Source of the DNA: Ichthyophis bannanicus
Taxonomy: Eukaryota; Chordata; Amphibia; Gymnophiona; Ichthyophiidae
Assembly: GCA_033557465.1 (NCBI GenBank)
Contig: CM066040.1
Location: 322,666,297 to 322,730,296 of the forward strand
Length of the DNA: 64,000 nt
Reading direction: 5' to 3'
This document shows positions 1 to 10,625 of this stretch, piece after piece. Positions within the stretch are counted from its first letter, which is position 1, and each line of letters starts with the position of its first letter. The notes under the pieces were generated by a model, which saw nothing but the letters and a program-made list of their open reading frames with translations, was not told the DNA's origin and searched no databases. Both the position numbers and the translations under genes were made by a program.

Positions 1-23
1 GGTGACTAGAAGTGTACACACGA

Positions 24-125
24 CTCTATTACTACTACTACTTATCATTTCCATAGCACTACAAGGCATATGCAGTGCTGTACAGAGACATGTAAGAGAC
101 AGTCCCTGCTCGCAGCAGCTTACAA
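24..125 (-). mobile_element. L2-like LINE 3' end fragment
   Basis: A run of CTA/ACT triplets is followed by sequence resembling the start of the 38.1-kb and 25.8-kb L2-like fragments: a scaled 'gcgctgtacaaacat' type box, then 'agacagtccctgctc', then 'cttacaatc'. In those other copies the minus strand encodes the end of an L2-like reverse transcriptase, so this is read as the extreme 3' part of such an element. No coding part is left here. Positions 126-245 show nothing recognisable. Confidence 0.5.
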
Positions 126-245
126 TCAAGGTCTTGAAGGACCAGCAAGAGGGACTGCTACTGCTGGGAAGAAATCCGCACTTGAAAGTATTTACCTGCT
201 GGGGAATTCTCTAAATCTTGGGGAAAAGGGAATTCTTTGGGTTAA

Positions 246-1735
246 GAACATAAGAACATAAGAAATGCCATACTGGGTCAGACCAAAGGTCCATCAAGCC
301 CAGTATCGTGTTTCCAACAGTGGCCATTCCAGGTCTCAAGTACCTGTCGGGATCCCAAAGGTATACACATTCCATCCTGCTTGTCCCCAGCAGTGGATTT
401 TCCCAGTCCGCTTTAATGGTTTATGGACTTTTCCTCCAGGAACTTGTCCAAACCTGTTTTGAACCCAGCTACATACTACACGTTGAGTGAAAAAATATTT
501 TCTCTGATTAGTCTTAAATGTGCCACATTGTAGAATCATCGCATGTCCCCTAGTCTTTCTACTTTTTGAAGAAGTAGTTAACAATGGATTTACATTTACC
601 TGTTCCACTCCATTCATTATTTTATAGACTTCGATCACATCTCCCTTTAGCTGTCTCTCTTCCAAGTTGAAGAGCCCTAACTTTTTAAGCCTTTCCTTGT
701 AGGGATATACTTCCAGCCCCTTTACCATTTTTGTCATTCTTCTCTGTACCTTTTCCAATTCTGCTATATCCTTTTTAAGAAATGGCAACTAGAACTGCAC
801 ACAATATTCAAATATTCAAGGTGCGTTCGCACCGTGGAGCGATACAGAGGCATTACAGTATCCTTGGTTTAATTTTCTATTCTTTTCCTTAGAATTCCTA
901 GCATTCTATTTGCTTTCTTGGAAGTGGCTGCACACTGGGAAGAGAGTTTCAACATACTATTCATGATGACGCCCGGATCCTTTTCTTAACTGATGAGTCC
1001 TAATGTGGAACTTTGCATTGTGTAACTGTAGTTTGGGTTGTTTCTCAATTGACCCAATTTAGTTAGAAAAGACCTACATGCATTATCTGACTTTTATCTA
1101 TCCTTCCAATGTAAATAGCTTATGTATATAGTTAACCCTGTTTTCCAAGTTTATACTCCCGTTCGATGTAAACCTGACAGCTTGTTGTTATGGTCGTTAA
1201 GTTATAATGTAAACCGCACTGATGCTAAATAGCGCGGTATATAAGAAATTGTAATAAATAAATAATAAATAAATGCATAACGTTGCACTTGGCCACATTA
1301 AATTTCATCAGCCATTTGGACGCTTAGTCTCCCAATTTTTCAAGTTCCTTCTGCAATTTTTCACAATCCACTTGTACTATGAACAACTTTGTGTCATCTG
1401 CAAATTTGATCATCTCACTCATTATTCCCATTTCCAGATCATTTATAAATATGTTAAGCAACAGGCCAGCACGAATCCCTGGGGTATTCCATTATTTACC
1501 TTTCTCCATTGAGAAAATTGTCCATTTTGTCCTATTCTCTGTTTTCTATATTTTAACAAATTACTAATCCACAATAGTAAACTGCATCCTATCCCATGAC
1601 TTTTTAAATTTTGCTAAGAGTCTCTCATAAGGGACCTTGTCAAAGGCTTTCTGAAAATCTAGATACACCGTCTACCCTCTCACCTTTATCTACCTGTTTA
1701 TTCACACCTTCGAAAAAAAAGCATATTAGTGATAC
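246..1735 (-). mobile_element. CR1-A LINE fragment, minus strand, split by an L2 tail
   Basis: The 3' end is at 246, where the plus strand shows the family tail of repeated 'aagaacat' followed by 'gccatactgggtcagacc'. The minus strand at 336-788 encodes a decayed form of the RT C-terminal region seen at 15 kb and 63 kb (LEKVQRR, then a degraded KMVKG.E, then RLKKLGLFNLEER). The segment after 1271 resumes the same element: its minus strand covers the FADD region and the 'FQKAF' region. Many stops and frameshifts show that it is old. It is 5'-truncated near 1735, where similarity to the other CR1-A copies ends. An L2 tail at 1084-1270 interrupts it. Confidence 0.85.
1084..1270 (+). mobile_element. 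L2 3' tail inserted in CR1-A
   Basis: This is non-coding 3' sequence that ends in the L2 tail hairpin (accgcac at 1213-1219, gcgcggt at 1232-1238) followed by AATAAATA repeats. The flanks 'atgcatt' (1078-1084) and 'atgcata' (1271-1277) look like a short target duplication. It is a severely 5'-truncated insertion, with the same tail as the long L2 copies that end at 46.56 and 54.07 kb. Confidence 0.8.
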
Positions 1736-1740
1736 TAGCT

Positions 1741-4396
1741 CATGGATGGAAGACATGCCCTATTCATGAAGCAATCATTTCGTAAAGAATGTCAAAAATT
1801 GAATCTTCATCTATAAATCCAGTTTCGGATCTGTGCAGGTCCCTTTACATTTAAGGTTTGATTTACTATGTTTTTTGCCCCATAAATACACAGTGCAGCA
1901 ACCTGATTTCCAAAAAAACTTCATAAAAGCAACCACAGTATGTGACAAAGACTGCAAGATCAGTCTAATCTATTCTATTTGCTTTCTTTTGTAATGCCAT
2001 AGTCCAATAATTGATCTCTGGTTTTCGAGATGCGTTCCATTGCAACCTGGCTTGGATGAGCCAGTCATCCAGATATGGTTGAACACAGATCTCCTTGCAC
2101 CTCACTTACCAAAACTATGCCCTTCGAGAATGTTCTCTGAGCAGGGGAGACAAAAGGGGAGAGCAGCAACCAGAAGATGAGATCCGAGAACAGTGAACCA
2201 AGGAAAGTGCTGTATATTTTAAAATTCAGTGTGTTAGTAGGTCAGTCAGGGCTTGGCACCATAAGACAGCTTCCATTTAAATTAGGGCTCGACAAATCCT
2301 GGGTTCCAGGTCTTCATGGTGCCTAAAAATTGCAACCTGGCGCGTGGGTTTTCTTCTCCTCCCCCCAAATCTTATGTGCACCTGCTCCTCTACCACGATC
2401 CAGCTCATGTGAATCGTGGTGCAGGAAGCTGTGACTGATCTCATGCTCAGAGTCTCATTGGCATTCTCTCTGAGTGTCTGCCTCCTCTTCTCTTTCAATG
2501 GGATGGCAATTGGCGGAAACCAGCACCTCTCACTTCTCTACTCGGCCAAACTGTCAAAGGCCAGTTGGCTGCGAGCGCTACATACAGAGCAGCTGGTTCC
2601 TCTTCCAAATTTGTGAGCTTGCTAACAGCGGCTAGCCTCGCAGTTCAGGCTAGTCTCGCGGTTTCAGAAACTGTGAGAAGTGAGAGGCACTGGTTTCCTG
2701 CTAATTGCAGCCTCGCCGGAAGAGGAGAGGGGGGGGGAGAGAAATGCAGAGAGAGCCAGTGAGACTCTGATGCCAAGAAAGCTAGCTGCCAAAAGACAAT
2801 GCTGCCTGCCTACCTGCTGTCACCAGCACCACAACCCTCCTGACACTCCTGGCCTGGTCTTTGACAAGCACACAACAGAGTGGCTCGGGTCTGGACCAGC
2901 TGCCAGAGAAGGTCAGTGCCTGCCCTTGCTCACTTTAGCAGGAAGGGGTGAGAGCTACAGCCAAATGACTATTGCGTAAAATGCAGCAGAGAGATAGAAA
3001 TAGCTCTTTGGCACAATGCAAGTATTAAAGTAAGCACTAGTAGTAAACGAGATTGAAATCGTACCAAATATACTATGGCTTAGAAGTGAGGTCTGCTGCT
3101 GCCATGATGTGTGTAAAACTGACCTCAGAGATGCACATCAAGCCTTTTGCATATCTAGATAAAACTGTAGCTTCTTATGGCAGCTCTTGCTCCATCCTTC
3201 CGCAGTATTTTTGCTAAATATTTTAGGGGGTAATTTTACAGTATAACAGATCACCTGTATTAATAGGCCAGGAAGGTCGAGGGACTTGACTTTTCTTTTT
3301 TCCAGAGCAGTCAGGGGACAGGTTTTGTGTTTTTTACACATTCTCTTCTCCACTCTTCACTTTTCTCTTTGCCTGAGCTGAGTTTGCAGTCGGGACCTGG
3401 CTACACTTTGAAGGTTAGTGCTGCCAGGCTCTGCTTTGCTGTCTTTTGATGAGGTCTGAATTACACAATTGGTCATGGCTTGGGGGGGAGACTATAAGAG
3501 AGAGGGAGAGATACTGGGTGATGACTGTAAGTTGGGCTGTGAGAGAGAGCAAGATATACTGGATGATGGCTGGGAGGGAGCTATGAGAATTTTTTTTTTT
3601 TTGCTTCACTTATTACCAGGCCATGATATGTGAAGCAAAAAAGGAAGTTACCTTAGGTCATCAATATACTGCTGACAATGTACTCATTGGGATTGTTGGG
3701 AGGGAGAAGGATCGCTGCCTTCTGTTGCCACTAGGTAAAGGCAAATTAAGGGGGTCCTAAGTTATTAAGCTTTCTTTTCCCACAGAAAATGGGAAAACAG
3801 TAAATCAGGCCTTTAAAAAAGGCGCTGTGATACACCTTTTGTGGGTGGGGTAGGGGGGACACTGTGACTGAGGTCTTGGCAGCTGGGTCCTACATTTTTC
3901 AGCTGGCTCCTAGATTCCAAGATGTGTCAAGGCCTGATTTAAATTTAGTCAGTCAGGGCTTAGTAACACAAGACAGCTTTCAGTTAGTGTTTCTTTCCCT
4001 CCCATCCACCCCAGGCATAATCCTTGATTTATAGTCTCCAGTTAAGGGAAAAGGAGTAATCTTACTCACTTTCAGGTTTAACTGATTATTTAAATGAGAA
4101 GTTATTAGGCCTTGCAAATGCATGCCTTTGAGGCAGTGCTGACTCCTCATGACCCAGCAGTTCCTGGGTTTTCATGGTTTAGGAGTAGATTAAGTAAGTC
4201 CTTGCATTTCACTTTGAGGTGAAAACTAAGGGGACTGTCAATTAAGCATTTTCCCCATAGGCACAAAATGCGAAAAACCTTTAGTAGACAGGCCCCTAAG
4301 AGTCTCTTATACTTATTAGGTATAATTGTATTGGTGCACATATCCCTATTCCCCTAGCAACTTTAAACAACTGAACAACTCTAAATAGCTAAAATA
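1741..4396. other. Intergenic stretch without recognisable gene
   Basis: I see no conserved protein, RNA gene or intact repeat here. Short open frames occur but none resembles a family I know. One diverged repeat unit occurs twice: 'tcagtcagggctt' followed by an 'aagacagct' box at about 2243-2275 and again at about 3950-3985, so parts of this stretch probably derive from an unidentified old repeat. Confidence 0.6.
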
Positions 4397-4709
4397 AAAT
4401 CTTTAATTGTAAGATGCAGACAGCAATCCAGCAACAAGACGGGGCTATCCAGTTTTTTGCACAGTGTTACATGTATTATTTTCTCCCAGTTGGTGAGACA
4501 TCTTATGTGTGCACTAAGTGCAAAGAGCTCTTTGCTCTCAGAGATGAGTCCATTCATTGGAGGCTACAGTAGCAGACTCCGAGCAGATGAGGCAGACAAA
4601 GGTATATAGACAAGACCTACAGGGATGTAGTAGAGAAGTCTCACCAGCCAGCATGAGCGAGGTGTAAAGAAACAGTCTTTATTATACAAACCCCGACACG
4701 GCTGCATTT
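4397..4709 (+). pseudogene. Possible LINE ORF1 remnant with a zinc-ribbon-like Cys pair
   Basis: In the plus frame around 4485-4560 the translation reads roughly GETSYVCTKCKELFALRDE, followed after a frame shift by a charged stretch. A CxxC pair followed by an alpha-helical charged segment resembles the start of CR1/L2-type ORF1 proteins, but this is only a resemblance. The right end (about 4677-4709) has, on the minus strand, a GAAA...GTGTCGGGG...AATAAAG string like the 3' half of the hammerhead-like motif near 12.7 kb. The block is cut by the CR1-B tail at 4710. Confidence 0.3.
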
Positions 4710-5195
4710 CATAGAAACATAGAAACATGATAGCAGAAAAAGACCACATGGCCTATCTAGTCTGCCCTTCCATATCAACCACTACAGCAGTCCCCTTTTT
4801 TCCTTTAGAGATCCTCTGTGTTTGCTCCATGCTTTTATGAATTCAGATACTGCACTCATCTCTATCACCTCCACTGGGAGACTATTCCACGCATCTACCA
4901 CTTTTTCCATAAAGAAATATTTCTGCATATTATTCCTGAGTCTATCCCCTTTCACCTTCATCCTATGTCCCCTCATAGCAGAGCTTGCTTTCAATCAAGA
5001 GGCTCTTCTCCTGTGCATTTATGCCACGGAGGTATTTAAACATCTCAATCATATCACCTCTATCCCGCCTTTCCTCTAAAGTATACATATTAAGCTCCTT
5101 AAGCCTGTCCTCATATGTTTTATAATGAAGACCACTAACCATTTTAGTAGCAACCCTCTGCACCGACTCCAACCTGTTTATATCCTTTTGAAGGT

Positions 5196-6714
5196 TGTCA
5201 GACGGCTGCCTGGGTGAGAATCTTCACAGTCTTGGCAAGTGCATATATCTATATGATTTGCACGGGATTGTGGGCAATGTAGTTCATTCACACCAGACAC
5301 AGCTGCTGACAATAATTTAGTTGTGCTCTTGGGTAAAGCCAATAAGATATTTATTTATGGGGTTATTTCTCCCAACACAGATATGCTTGGTAGCACATAA
5401 ATCAGGTTACTTGCTTCCAGTGTTTAACTTCGAAAAACAAAGTCAAAATCAGGAAAACAACATTCAAACTTGTCAGGCATTAGCTAATGTTTTCTTAGCA
5501 TATATCAAACAACAAACGAAAAGCCACAAAGAAAGAAAAAAACTGTTCTTTTCAGGTTAACTTCTGATAACTTCCCACATAGATTCAGAAGTGATTCTCT
5601 CCTAGCTCACAAGCAATTAGGTAAGGCTCAATTGCTAGCAGTTATCCAGCTGAAACCCCTTAGCTGGCTTGCTTTCTACTGTGTGGGTCAAATCCTGCTT
5701 CAGGAGCTTTTCTGAGTAGATTAAAGAACAAGTTTGTATTTCTTTGTGATGGTTGCTGTACTTTATAACAGAAAATTACCAAAGGAGTTTGGACAGAGAG
5801 CAGTCCATATAAACACATTCTTCATCTGCAATCATTCCCCCTTCTTCAACAAGCATGGGTTCAATATCATGGATTGGCACAGATGAATCTCTCAATGGAG
5901 CACTTTCAGGAGAATACTTGTTTCCCTGCTGTCTTTCAAGGTTATAACTAGGGCATAGATCAGTGTTCATACCTGAGCTTCCATTGCTGTTAGAGTTCCT
6001 CTCTATATAGCCTGGCCAGTATGTAGTCCAGTTCTTATGTCCAGCCTTCCAATCCAGATCCCTGGACACTGGATCTCTCTTCACATACCTTCTGGCACAG
6101 GTCTTAGGGTCCCTTCCACGTGCAGCCGTCTCCCTCACAGGTAGCGTCTGGAGTTTCCTAGCTCTGCAGCACCATTCCTCTGGCTTTCCCCAGTCCAATG
6201 GTGTATGCTGGCCATTGAAATGCCTCCCAGTATACGTACTGCTCTGGACTCTTCTAGACCTCTCAAAGGCTTTTCTCTTCCTTCTTCCAAAGGGTTTCTT
6301 TCCTTCTCTGTCCGTCCGGTTTGGCTTCTGCTTCTGATGATCCTTCAGATGAAACTGATGATCAAGCTCAAGCTGATTCTCAGGATAATGAGGATAATTC
6401 TCTGTAGAATAAACTCTACCTTTATTCTGCCTAGATGAGTGCTCCCCCCTAATACAGCGCAGCTGTGCTGAATCAGGCCCTGCCCTTTGAGATGAGTGCT
6501 TAGGGATTACCTCATAGCCCTCCTGATTGAACACACGTTTCCCCACTTCAGCTCCTCTAATGGCTGTTGGAAACCTGGTGCATTCTGGGACTGGTAGTCT
6601 TTTATGGGAAAATTCTGTTTTCTTATTTCTACCAGAACTGACAGGTTGCTTGTTCAGAGTCACTTCACCTTTTCTATAGCTCCTTCCTGAGCTATGATAA
6701 GCTTCCTTATCACA
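5196..6714 (-). repeat. 3' LTR of the gypsy element
   Basis: This is the direct-repeat partner of 10045-11564. By eye I count about 12 substitutions and one 1-bp length difference (a poly-A run near 5537) over about 1.52 kb, so the insertion is young. On the element strand it starts TGTGATAAGG and ends GTCTGACA. Its first ~940 bp (6714 down to 5776) are an open frame continuous with the integrase ORF. A TATA-like box (TATAAAG, 5761-5767) lies just after the frame's stop, and an AATAAA signal lies at 5350-5355. Confidence 0.95.
5350..5355 (-). promoter_or_regulatory. Candidate poly(A) signal in the 3' LTR
   Basis: AATAAA on the element strand, about 155 nt before the LTR end and about 400 nt after the TATA-like box. 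This placing fits an R-U5 boundary. It is a match by motif and position only. Confidence 0.5.
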
Positions 6715-7743
6715 TACCCCCCTGCTTAAGTTATTACGGACTGGTGTAACTGGTGAAACTTCTTTTCTACAGTCCATAATACCTACGAGAGTGTTATCTT
6801 TTTGAAGCTCACTTACTTCCTGACTGGCTTCAGGGTCATTATTATTTACAGGCCTCTCCTTCCAAGACTTAAGTACATTAATATGGTAGGTCTGCCTACG
6901 CCCTCTTGCATTTTCTACCATATAAGATACTGGGCTCACTTGTTTAACAACCTTCCATGGCCCTTTCCACTGTACTTCAAATTTTGGGGCTGTACCTGCT
7001 ACTTGAACCAAAACCTTTTCACCAATGTTTAATTGGCGGCTTTTGGCCTTCCTATCATACCACCCTTTCTGGCGAACTTGACTGTCCTGCAGGTTCCTCT
7101 CAGCAACCTGCGAGGTTCTTTTCAAACGTGCTCTCAGGTCACGTAGAAACTGTGGCACCTCCTGACTTCCTGGTTCAGGATCAATCCATTGTTCCCTCAA
7201 AATATCTAACAAACCCCGTGTAGCCCTACCATACATCAATTTATATGGAGTTACACCTAAGGACACTTGAATTCTTTCCCTGCAGGCATATAAGGCAAAG
7301 GGCAATAACATATCCCATTCTTTTACCTCTCCTGCTAACCCCCTTCTCAACATTTGTTTGAGAGTTTGGTTGAATCTCTCCACCAAACCGTTTGATTGTG
7401 GATGGTAGGCTGAGGTTTTCACGTGATGAATGCCAAAGGCATCCCAGACCTGGGCCAAATATTTGGATACAAAATTGGACCCTCGGTCAGTCAACACCTC
7501 TCTTGGGAATCCCACTTCACAAAACAATTTTACTAGCTCTAAAGCTATTGTTTTTGCAGAAACATTCCTCAATGGTATGGCCCAGGGAAACCTTGTTGCC
7601 TGATCTACCATAACTAGGATGTATTGGAAACCTCGGGGCGTTTTGACTAATGGGCCTACAATATCCATGGCAATGCGACCAATTGGGTCTGTGATAATTG
7701 GCATGGGGATCAATGGCACCACCGGTGGGTGAGCCGCTGTAAC
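5776..7743 (-). CDS. Integrase with a C-terminal extension that runs into the LTR
   Basis: The frame is the same as gag-protease and is separated from it only by a TGA at 7744-7746. It opens right after the H2C2 zinc-binding box. The catalytic core shows D in MDIVGPL, D in LTDRGSNF and E in NGLVERFNQTLK, with 35 residues between the last two (DDE family). A GPY/F-like module follows (WKGPWKVV ... TYHINVLKSW); no chromodomain is seen. The protein would catalyse 3' processing and strand transfer of element cDNA. The last ~312 codons (6714-5776) lie inside the 3' LTR and match no domain I know; they are rich in basic and polar residues (for example KKPFGRRKRKAFERSRR). No RT follows, although RT follows integrase in Gmr1-like elements. 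Whether the LTR part is translated with integrase is unknown. Confidence 0.85.
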   Translation of the reverse strand, partial: VTAAHPPVVPLIPMPIITDPIGRIAMDIVGPLVKTPRGFQYILVMVDQATRFPWAIPLRNVSAKTIALELVKLFCEVGFPREVLTDRGSNFVSKYLAQVWDAFGIHHVKTSAYHPQSNGLVERFNQTLKQMLRRGLAGEVKEWDMLLPFALYACRERIQVSLGVTPYKLMYGRATRGLLDILREQWIDPEPGSQEVPQFLRDLRARLKRTSQVAERNLQDSQVRQKGWYDRKAKSRQLNIGEKVLVQVAGTAPKFEVQWKGPWKVVKQVSPVSYMVENARGRRQTYHINVLKSWKERPVNNNDPEASQEVSELQKDNTLVGIMDCRKEVSPVTPVRNNLSRGVCDKEAYHSSGRSYRKGEVTLNKQPVSSGRNKKTEFSHKRLPVPECTRFPTAIRGAEVGKRVFNQEGYEVIPKHSSQRAGPDSAQLRCIRGEHSSRQNKGRVYSTENYPHYPENQLELDHQFHLKDHQKQKPNRTDREGKKPFGRRKRKAFERSRRVQSSTYTGRHFNGQHTPLDWGKPEEWCCRARKLQTLPVRETAARGRDPKTCARRYVKRDPVSRDLDWKAGHKNWTTYWPGYIERNSNSNGSSGMNTDLCPSYNLERQQGNKYSPESAPLRDSSVPIHDIEPMLVEEGGMIADEECVYMDCSLSKLLW
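6715..6727 (-). promoter_or_regulatory. Polypurine tract of the gypsy element
   Basis: On the element strand AAGCAGGGGGGTA lies directly against the TG start of the 3' LTR. This is the expected place for the primer of plus-strand DNA synthesis. Confidence 0.75.
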
Positions 7744-9699
7744 TCACTGACACGCTGGACATGCAACACAAAACTGGGCAGTTTCTTTGAAAATACCTGG
7801 CCAGTAAAAACGCTTAAGTATTTGATCCAGCGTTCCTTGCATCCCTTTATGACCTCCAACTGGATGATCATGTGCTAATCTAAGTACTAGCCCTTTGAAA
7901 GTTGTGAGTACCACCAATTGTTTACGTATGGTCCCATTCCTGGGGTCCTGACTCTCTCTATATAATATGTCATTATCTAGTCTGAATCTGGGCAACTCCT
8001 CCCTGACCTCCTGAGCATACTTAAAAGCTCGGGTGAGAGCTTGATCTGCTTGCTGCTCTTGTGGAAAGTTAGGAAACTTTGCCACTAACTCAGCTGGCAC
8101 CCAGGGTAAACTTTGACCAGCCAACATGTCAGCCCTACCCTGTGCTCTGCAAAGTCTCTCACGCCGCTTTTGTGCTTTTAACTTTCTTACTTTACCAGAT
8201 GATGGGGTTATTAAATCATCATGAGAGGGTAAGTCTCCTAATAACTCTGCCTGCTCCCCCTCCTCCTTCTGGCTCTCTACCTTAGCCTGCGAGCGGGTGG
8301 ATACAAGGCCCCTCTTATTACCTATAGTTTGGCCTTCTGGAAGCTTAACCATCTTTTTAGCTAGGGACTGAGGACTTCCAAAGAAAGGCCCGGGAGCTAT
8401 TTCCATTAAACCTTCTCCCTCCTTCTTTCCTAGTCCTTCCACTAGACCCTGCTTAAATCTTGGCCAGTCCCTTCCTAGACCCAAATCAAAAGGTAGCCTA
8501 GGCACTACTGCTAACAGGACTTCCTCTTGTTCCCCCAGGCACTTAACCTTTAGCCTATAGGTGGGATATGATGTTGCAGCACCATGAATGCATCTGATGT
8601 GAACTTGGCTTTCAGGGGTTCTAGGCACAAATCCTTCTTGGGCCTCTATCCTCTTCCAAAGCCTTTTTGACATCATACTCTGGTCTGCCCCAGAGTCTAA
8701 CAAAGCATTTGTGGTAATTCCTTGCACATCAACCATCAAAAGAAATCCTTCTTTGGGCTGTTTTAAATCCATACCCATTAAACTAGTGTGTGTCTGGCAC
8801 CCCTTTTCTAAATGTCCCCATTTTCCACATTTGAAACATTTCATTCTATTCCACTGTGTCATCTGGTTTGATACAGTACATTCATTTTCAGAAACATTTT
8901 TAATTATTTTCTTTTCTGATACAGCACATCTTGCCTCAGTACCAATCTTCAGAGGGCCACCCATTCTATGGCAAGCCTGCGTGGCTTCCAAGAATCTCTC
9001 TGCTAGCATGGTTGCCTCTCCAAGATTTTGGCAATTTTGCTGTATAAGGAAAGTGTACAAATCTTTAGGGACCGCAGACATAAATTGTTCAAGCATTATA
9101 ATGTCTAATAACATTTCTACCGTCTTTTGCTCAGGCTCCAACCATTTTACAGCTAAACCTCTGATTCTCTGACTCAGAGCCCTGGGTGTTTCACCCACTC
9201 TCAATGTAGTAGCTCTAAACATTCGCCTATACTCTGAAATAGACAACCCTAGGCGATCTCTAATAGCAGCCTTTACATCCTTATAATTCAAAGCCTGGGC
9301 TGCTGGCATTGCTCTGTAAGCTGCAAGCGCCTCTCCAGTTAATGAGGCTGCCAGCCTTACTGCCCACTGGGTCTCTGGCCATGCTAATGCTTGTGCCACT
9401 CTTTCAAAAGACTCTAGAAAATCATCAACATTATCATCTGGAGTTAGCTTCCCAAAACTAAATGCCCCAATCCCTTGATTGAGTCCCACACTGTCCACAT
9501 GTGGTGTACCAGTATTTACTGCTGGTCTTGCATCTGTTCCACTTTGGTTCTGCAGCTGAACTAGGGCTTGCACCAGATCAAGCACTGGCCTCTGCTGTTC
9601 CATTAAGGCTTTCATAGCAGTGTCCTGAGCCTGCTGTGCTAGCTCCTGTTGCCTGCTAAACTGGGCTGCCATCCAGCTAGCCATCTCCCTCGGATCCAT
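7744..9699 (-). CDS. Gag-protease with N-terminal integrase zinc box
   Basis: The likely start is the ATG at 9699-9697 (MDPREMASW); an upstream in-frame ATG at 9798 would add a lysine-rich and hydrophobic stretch encoded by poly-A/T-like sequence and is less likely. The product is about 651 residues. Residues about 120-240 form a helical, SCAN-like gag core (for example RMFRATTLRVGE, LEQFMSAVPKDL). A CCHC zinc knuckle (CFKCGKWGHLEKGC, C-x2-C-x4-H-x4-C) lies near residue 288-301. A retropepsin active site (LLDSGADQS) follows near 335. The C-terminus has the integrase H2C2 box (HDHPVGGHKG ... CVACPAC). The frame then meets TGA at 7744-7746. No RT lies between protease and integrase. Gag would form particles and the protease would cleave the polyprotein. 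Confidence 0.88.
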   Translation of the reverse strand: MDPREMASWMAAQFSRQQELAQQAQDTAMKALMEQQRPVLDLVQALVQLQNQSGTDARPAVNTGTPHVDSVGLNQGIGAFSFGKLTPDDNVDDFLESFERVAQALAWPETQWAVRLAASLTGEALAAYRAMPAAQALNYKDVKAAIRDRLGLSISEYRRMFRATTLRVGETPRALSQRIRGLAVKWLEPEQKTVEMLLDIIMLEQFMSAVPKDLYTFLIQQNCQNLGEATMLAERFLEATQACHRMGGPLKIGTEARCAVSEKKIIKNVSENECTVSNQMTQWNRMKCFKCGKWGHLEKGCQTHTSLMGMDLKQPKEGFLLMVDVQGITTNALLDSGADQSMMSKRLWKRIEAQEGFVPRTPESQVHIRCIHGAATSYPTYRLKVKCLGEQEEVLLAVVPRLPFDLGLGRDWPRFKQGLVEGLGKKEGEGLMEIAPGPFFGSPQSLAKKMVKLPEGQTIGNKRGLVSTRSQAKVESQKEEGEQAELLGDLPSHDDLITPSSGKVRKLKAQKRRERLCRAQGRADMLAGQSLPWVPAELVAKFPNFPQEQQADQALTRAFKYAQEVREELPRFRLDNDILYRESQDPRNGTIRKQLVVLTTFKGLVLRLAHDHPVGGHKGMQGTLDQILKRFYWPGIFKETAQFCVACPACQ

Positions 9700-10021
9700 C
9701 TTGATCCCTGCAAGAAACAAAAAAAAAAACAACAAAGTGCACCACCTTCCAAACAGGTGTGGGTTTTTTTCTACTTTTTTGTTTTGTTTTTTTTTCAATT
9801 ACCCTTGTGCCTTACTCCCATCCACCACTAGACATGCCCAGGTACTTATTACCTTGTGTCAGTGATGAATCCAGCTCTGCACAGGGTCTTTTCCTCCTGG
9901 GACAGCTTCCTGGAACCACCACTTCTCCTCCAAAGTGCAGTTGAGGGAAAATCTTTTTTTTCCAGCTTTAAACTTGAACTTTAGTTGTAATCCTCAGCAA
10001 GTAAATCCCCTTTGTGCAAAA

Positions 10022-10044
10022 GCAATCCGAAAAACTACGCCATT
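10022..10044 (-). promoter_or_regulatory. Candidate primer-binding site
   Basis: Two bases inside the end of the 5' LTR the element strand reads TGGCGTAGTTTTTCGGA. It begins with TGG, as expected for pairing with a tRNA CCA end. I cannot name the tRNA. The call rests on position and the TGG start. Confidence 0.5.
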
Positions 10045-10610
10045 TGTCAGACGGCTGCCTGGGTGAGAATCTTCACAGTCTTGGCAAGTGCATATATCTA
10101 TATGATTTGCAAGGGATTGTGGGCAATGTAGTTCATTCACACCAGACACAGCTGCTGACAATAATTTAGTTGTGCTCTTGGGTAAAGCCAATAAGATATT
10201 TATTTATGGGGTTATTTCTCCCAACACAGATATGCTTGGTAGCACATAAATCAGGTTACTTGCTTCCAGTGTTTAACTTCGAAAAACAAAGTCAAAATCA
10301 GGAAAACAACATTCAAACTTGTCAGGCATTAGCTAATGTTTTCTTAGCATATATCAAACAACAAACGAAAAGCCACAAAGAAAGAAAAAAAACTGTTCTT
10401 TTCAGGTTAACTTCTGATAACTTCCCACATAGATTCAGAAGTGATTCTCTCCCAGCTCACAAGCAATTAGGTAAGGCTCAATTGCTAGCAGTTATCCAGC
10501 TGAAACCCCTTAGCTGGCTTGCTTTCTATTGTGTGGGTCAAATCCTGCTTCAGGAGCTTTTCTGAGTAGATTAAAGAACAAGTTTGTATTTCTTTGTGAT
10601 GGTTGCTGTA

Positions 10611-10617
10611 CTTTATA
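10611..10617 (-). promoter_or_regulatory. TATA-like box in the 5' LTR
   Basis: TATAAAG on the element strand, about 570 nt before the LTR end and directly after the stop of the LTR open frame. The same box occurs at 5761-5767 in the other LTR. It would place the transcript start near 10585. Confidence 0.5.
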
Positions 10618-10625
10618 ACAGAAAA

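Noticed and set aside
2277..2979. Short host exons
   Set aside because: Open frames of 60-100 codons here have no recognisable domain and no convincing splice context, so no call is made.
8711..9172. 153-codon plus-strand open frame
   Set aside because: It is antisense to gag-protease, which carries the CCHC knuckle and DSG active site.
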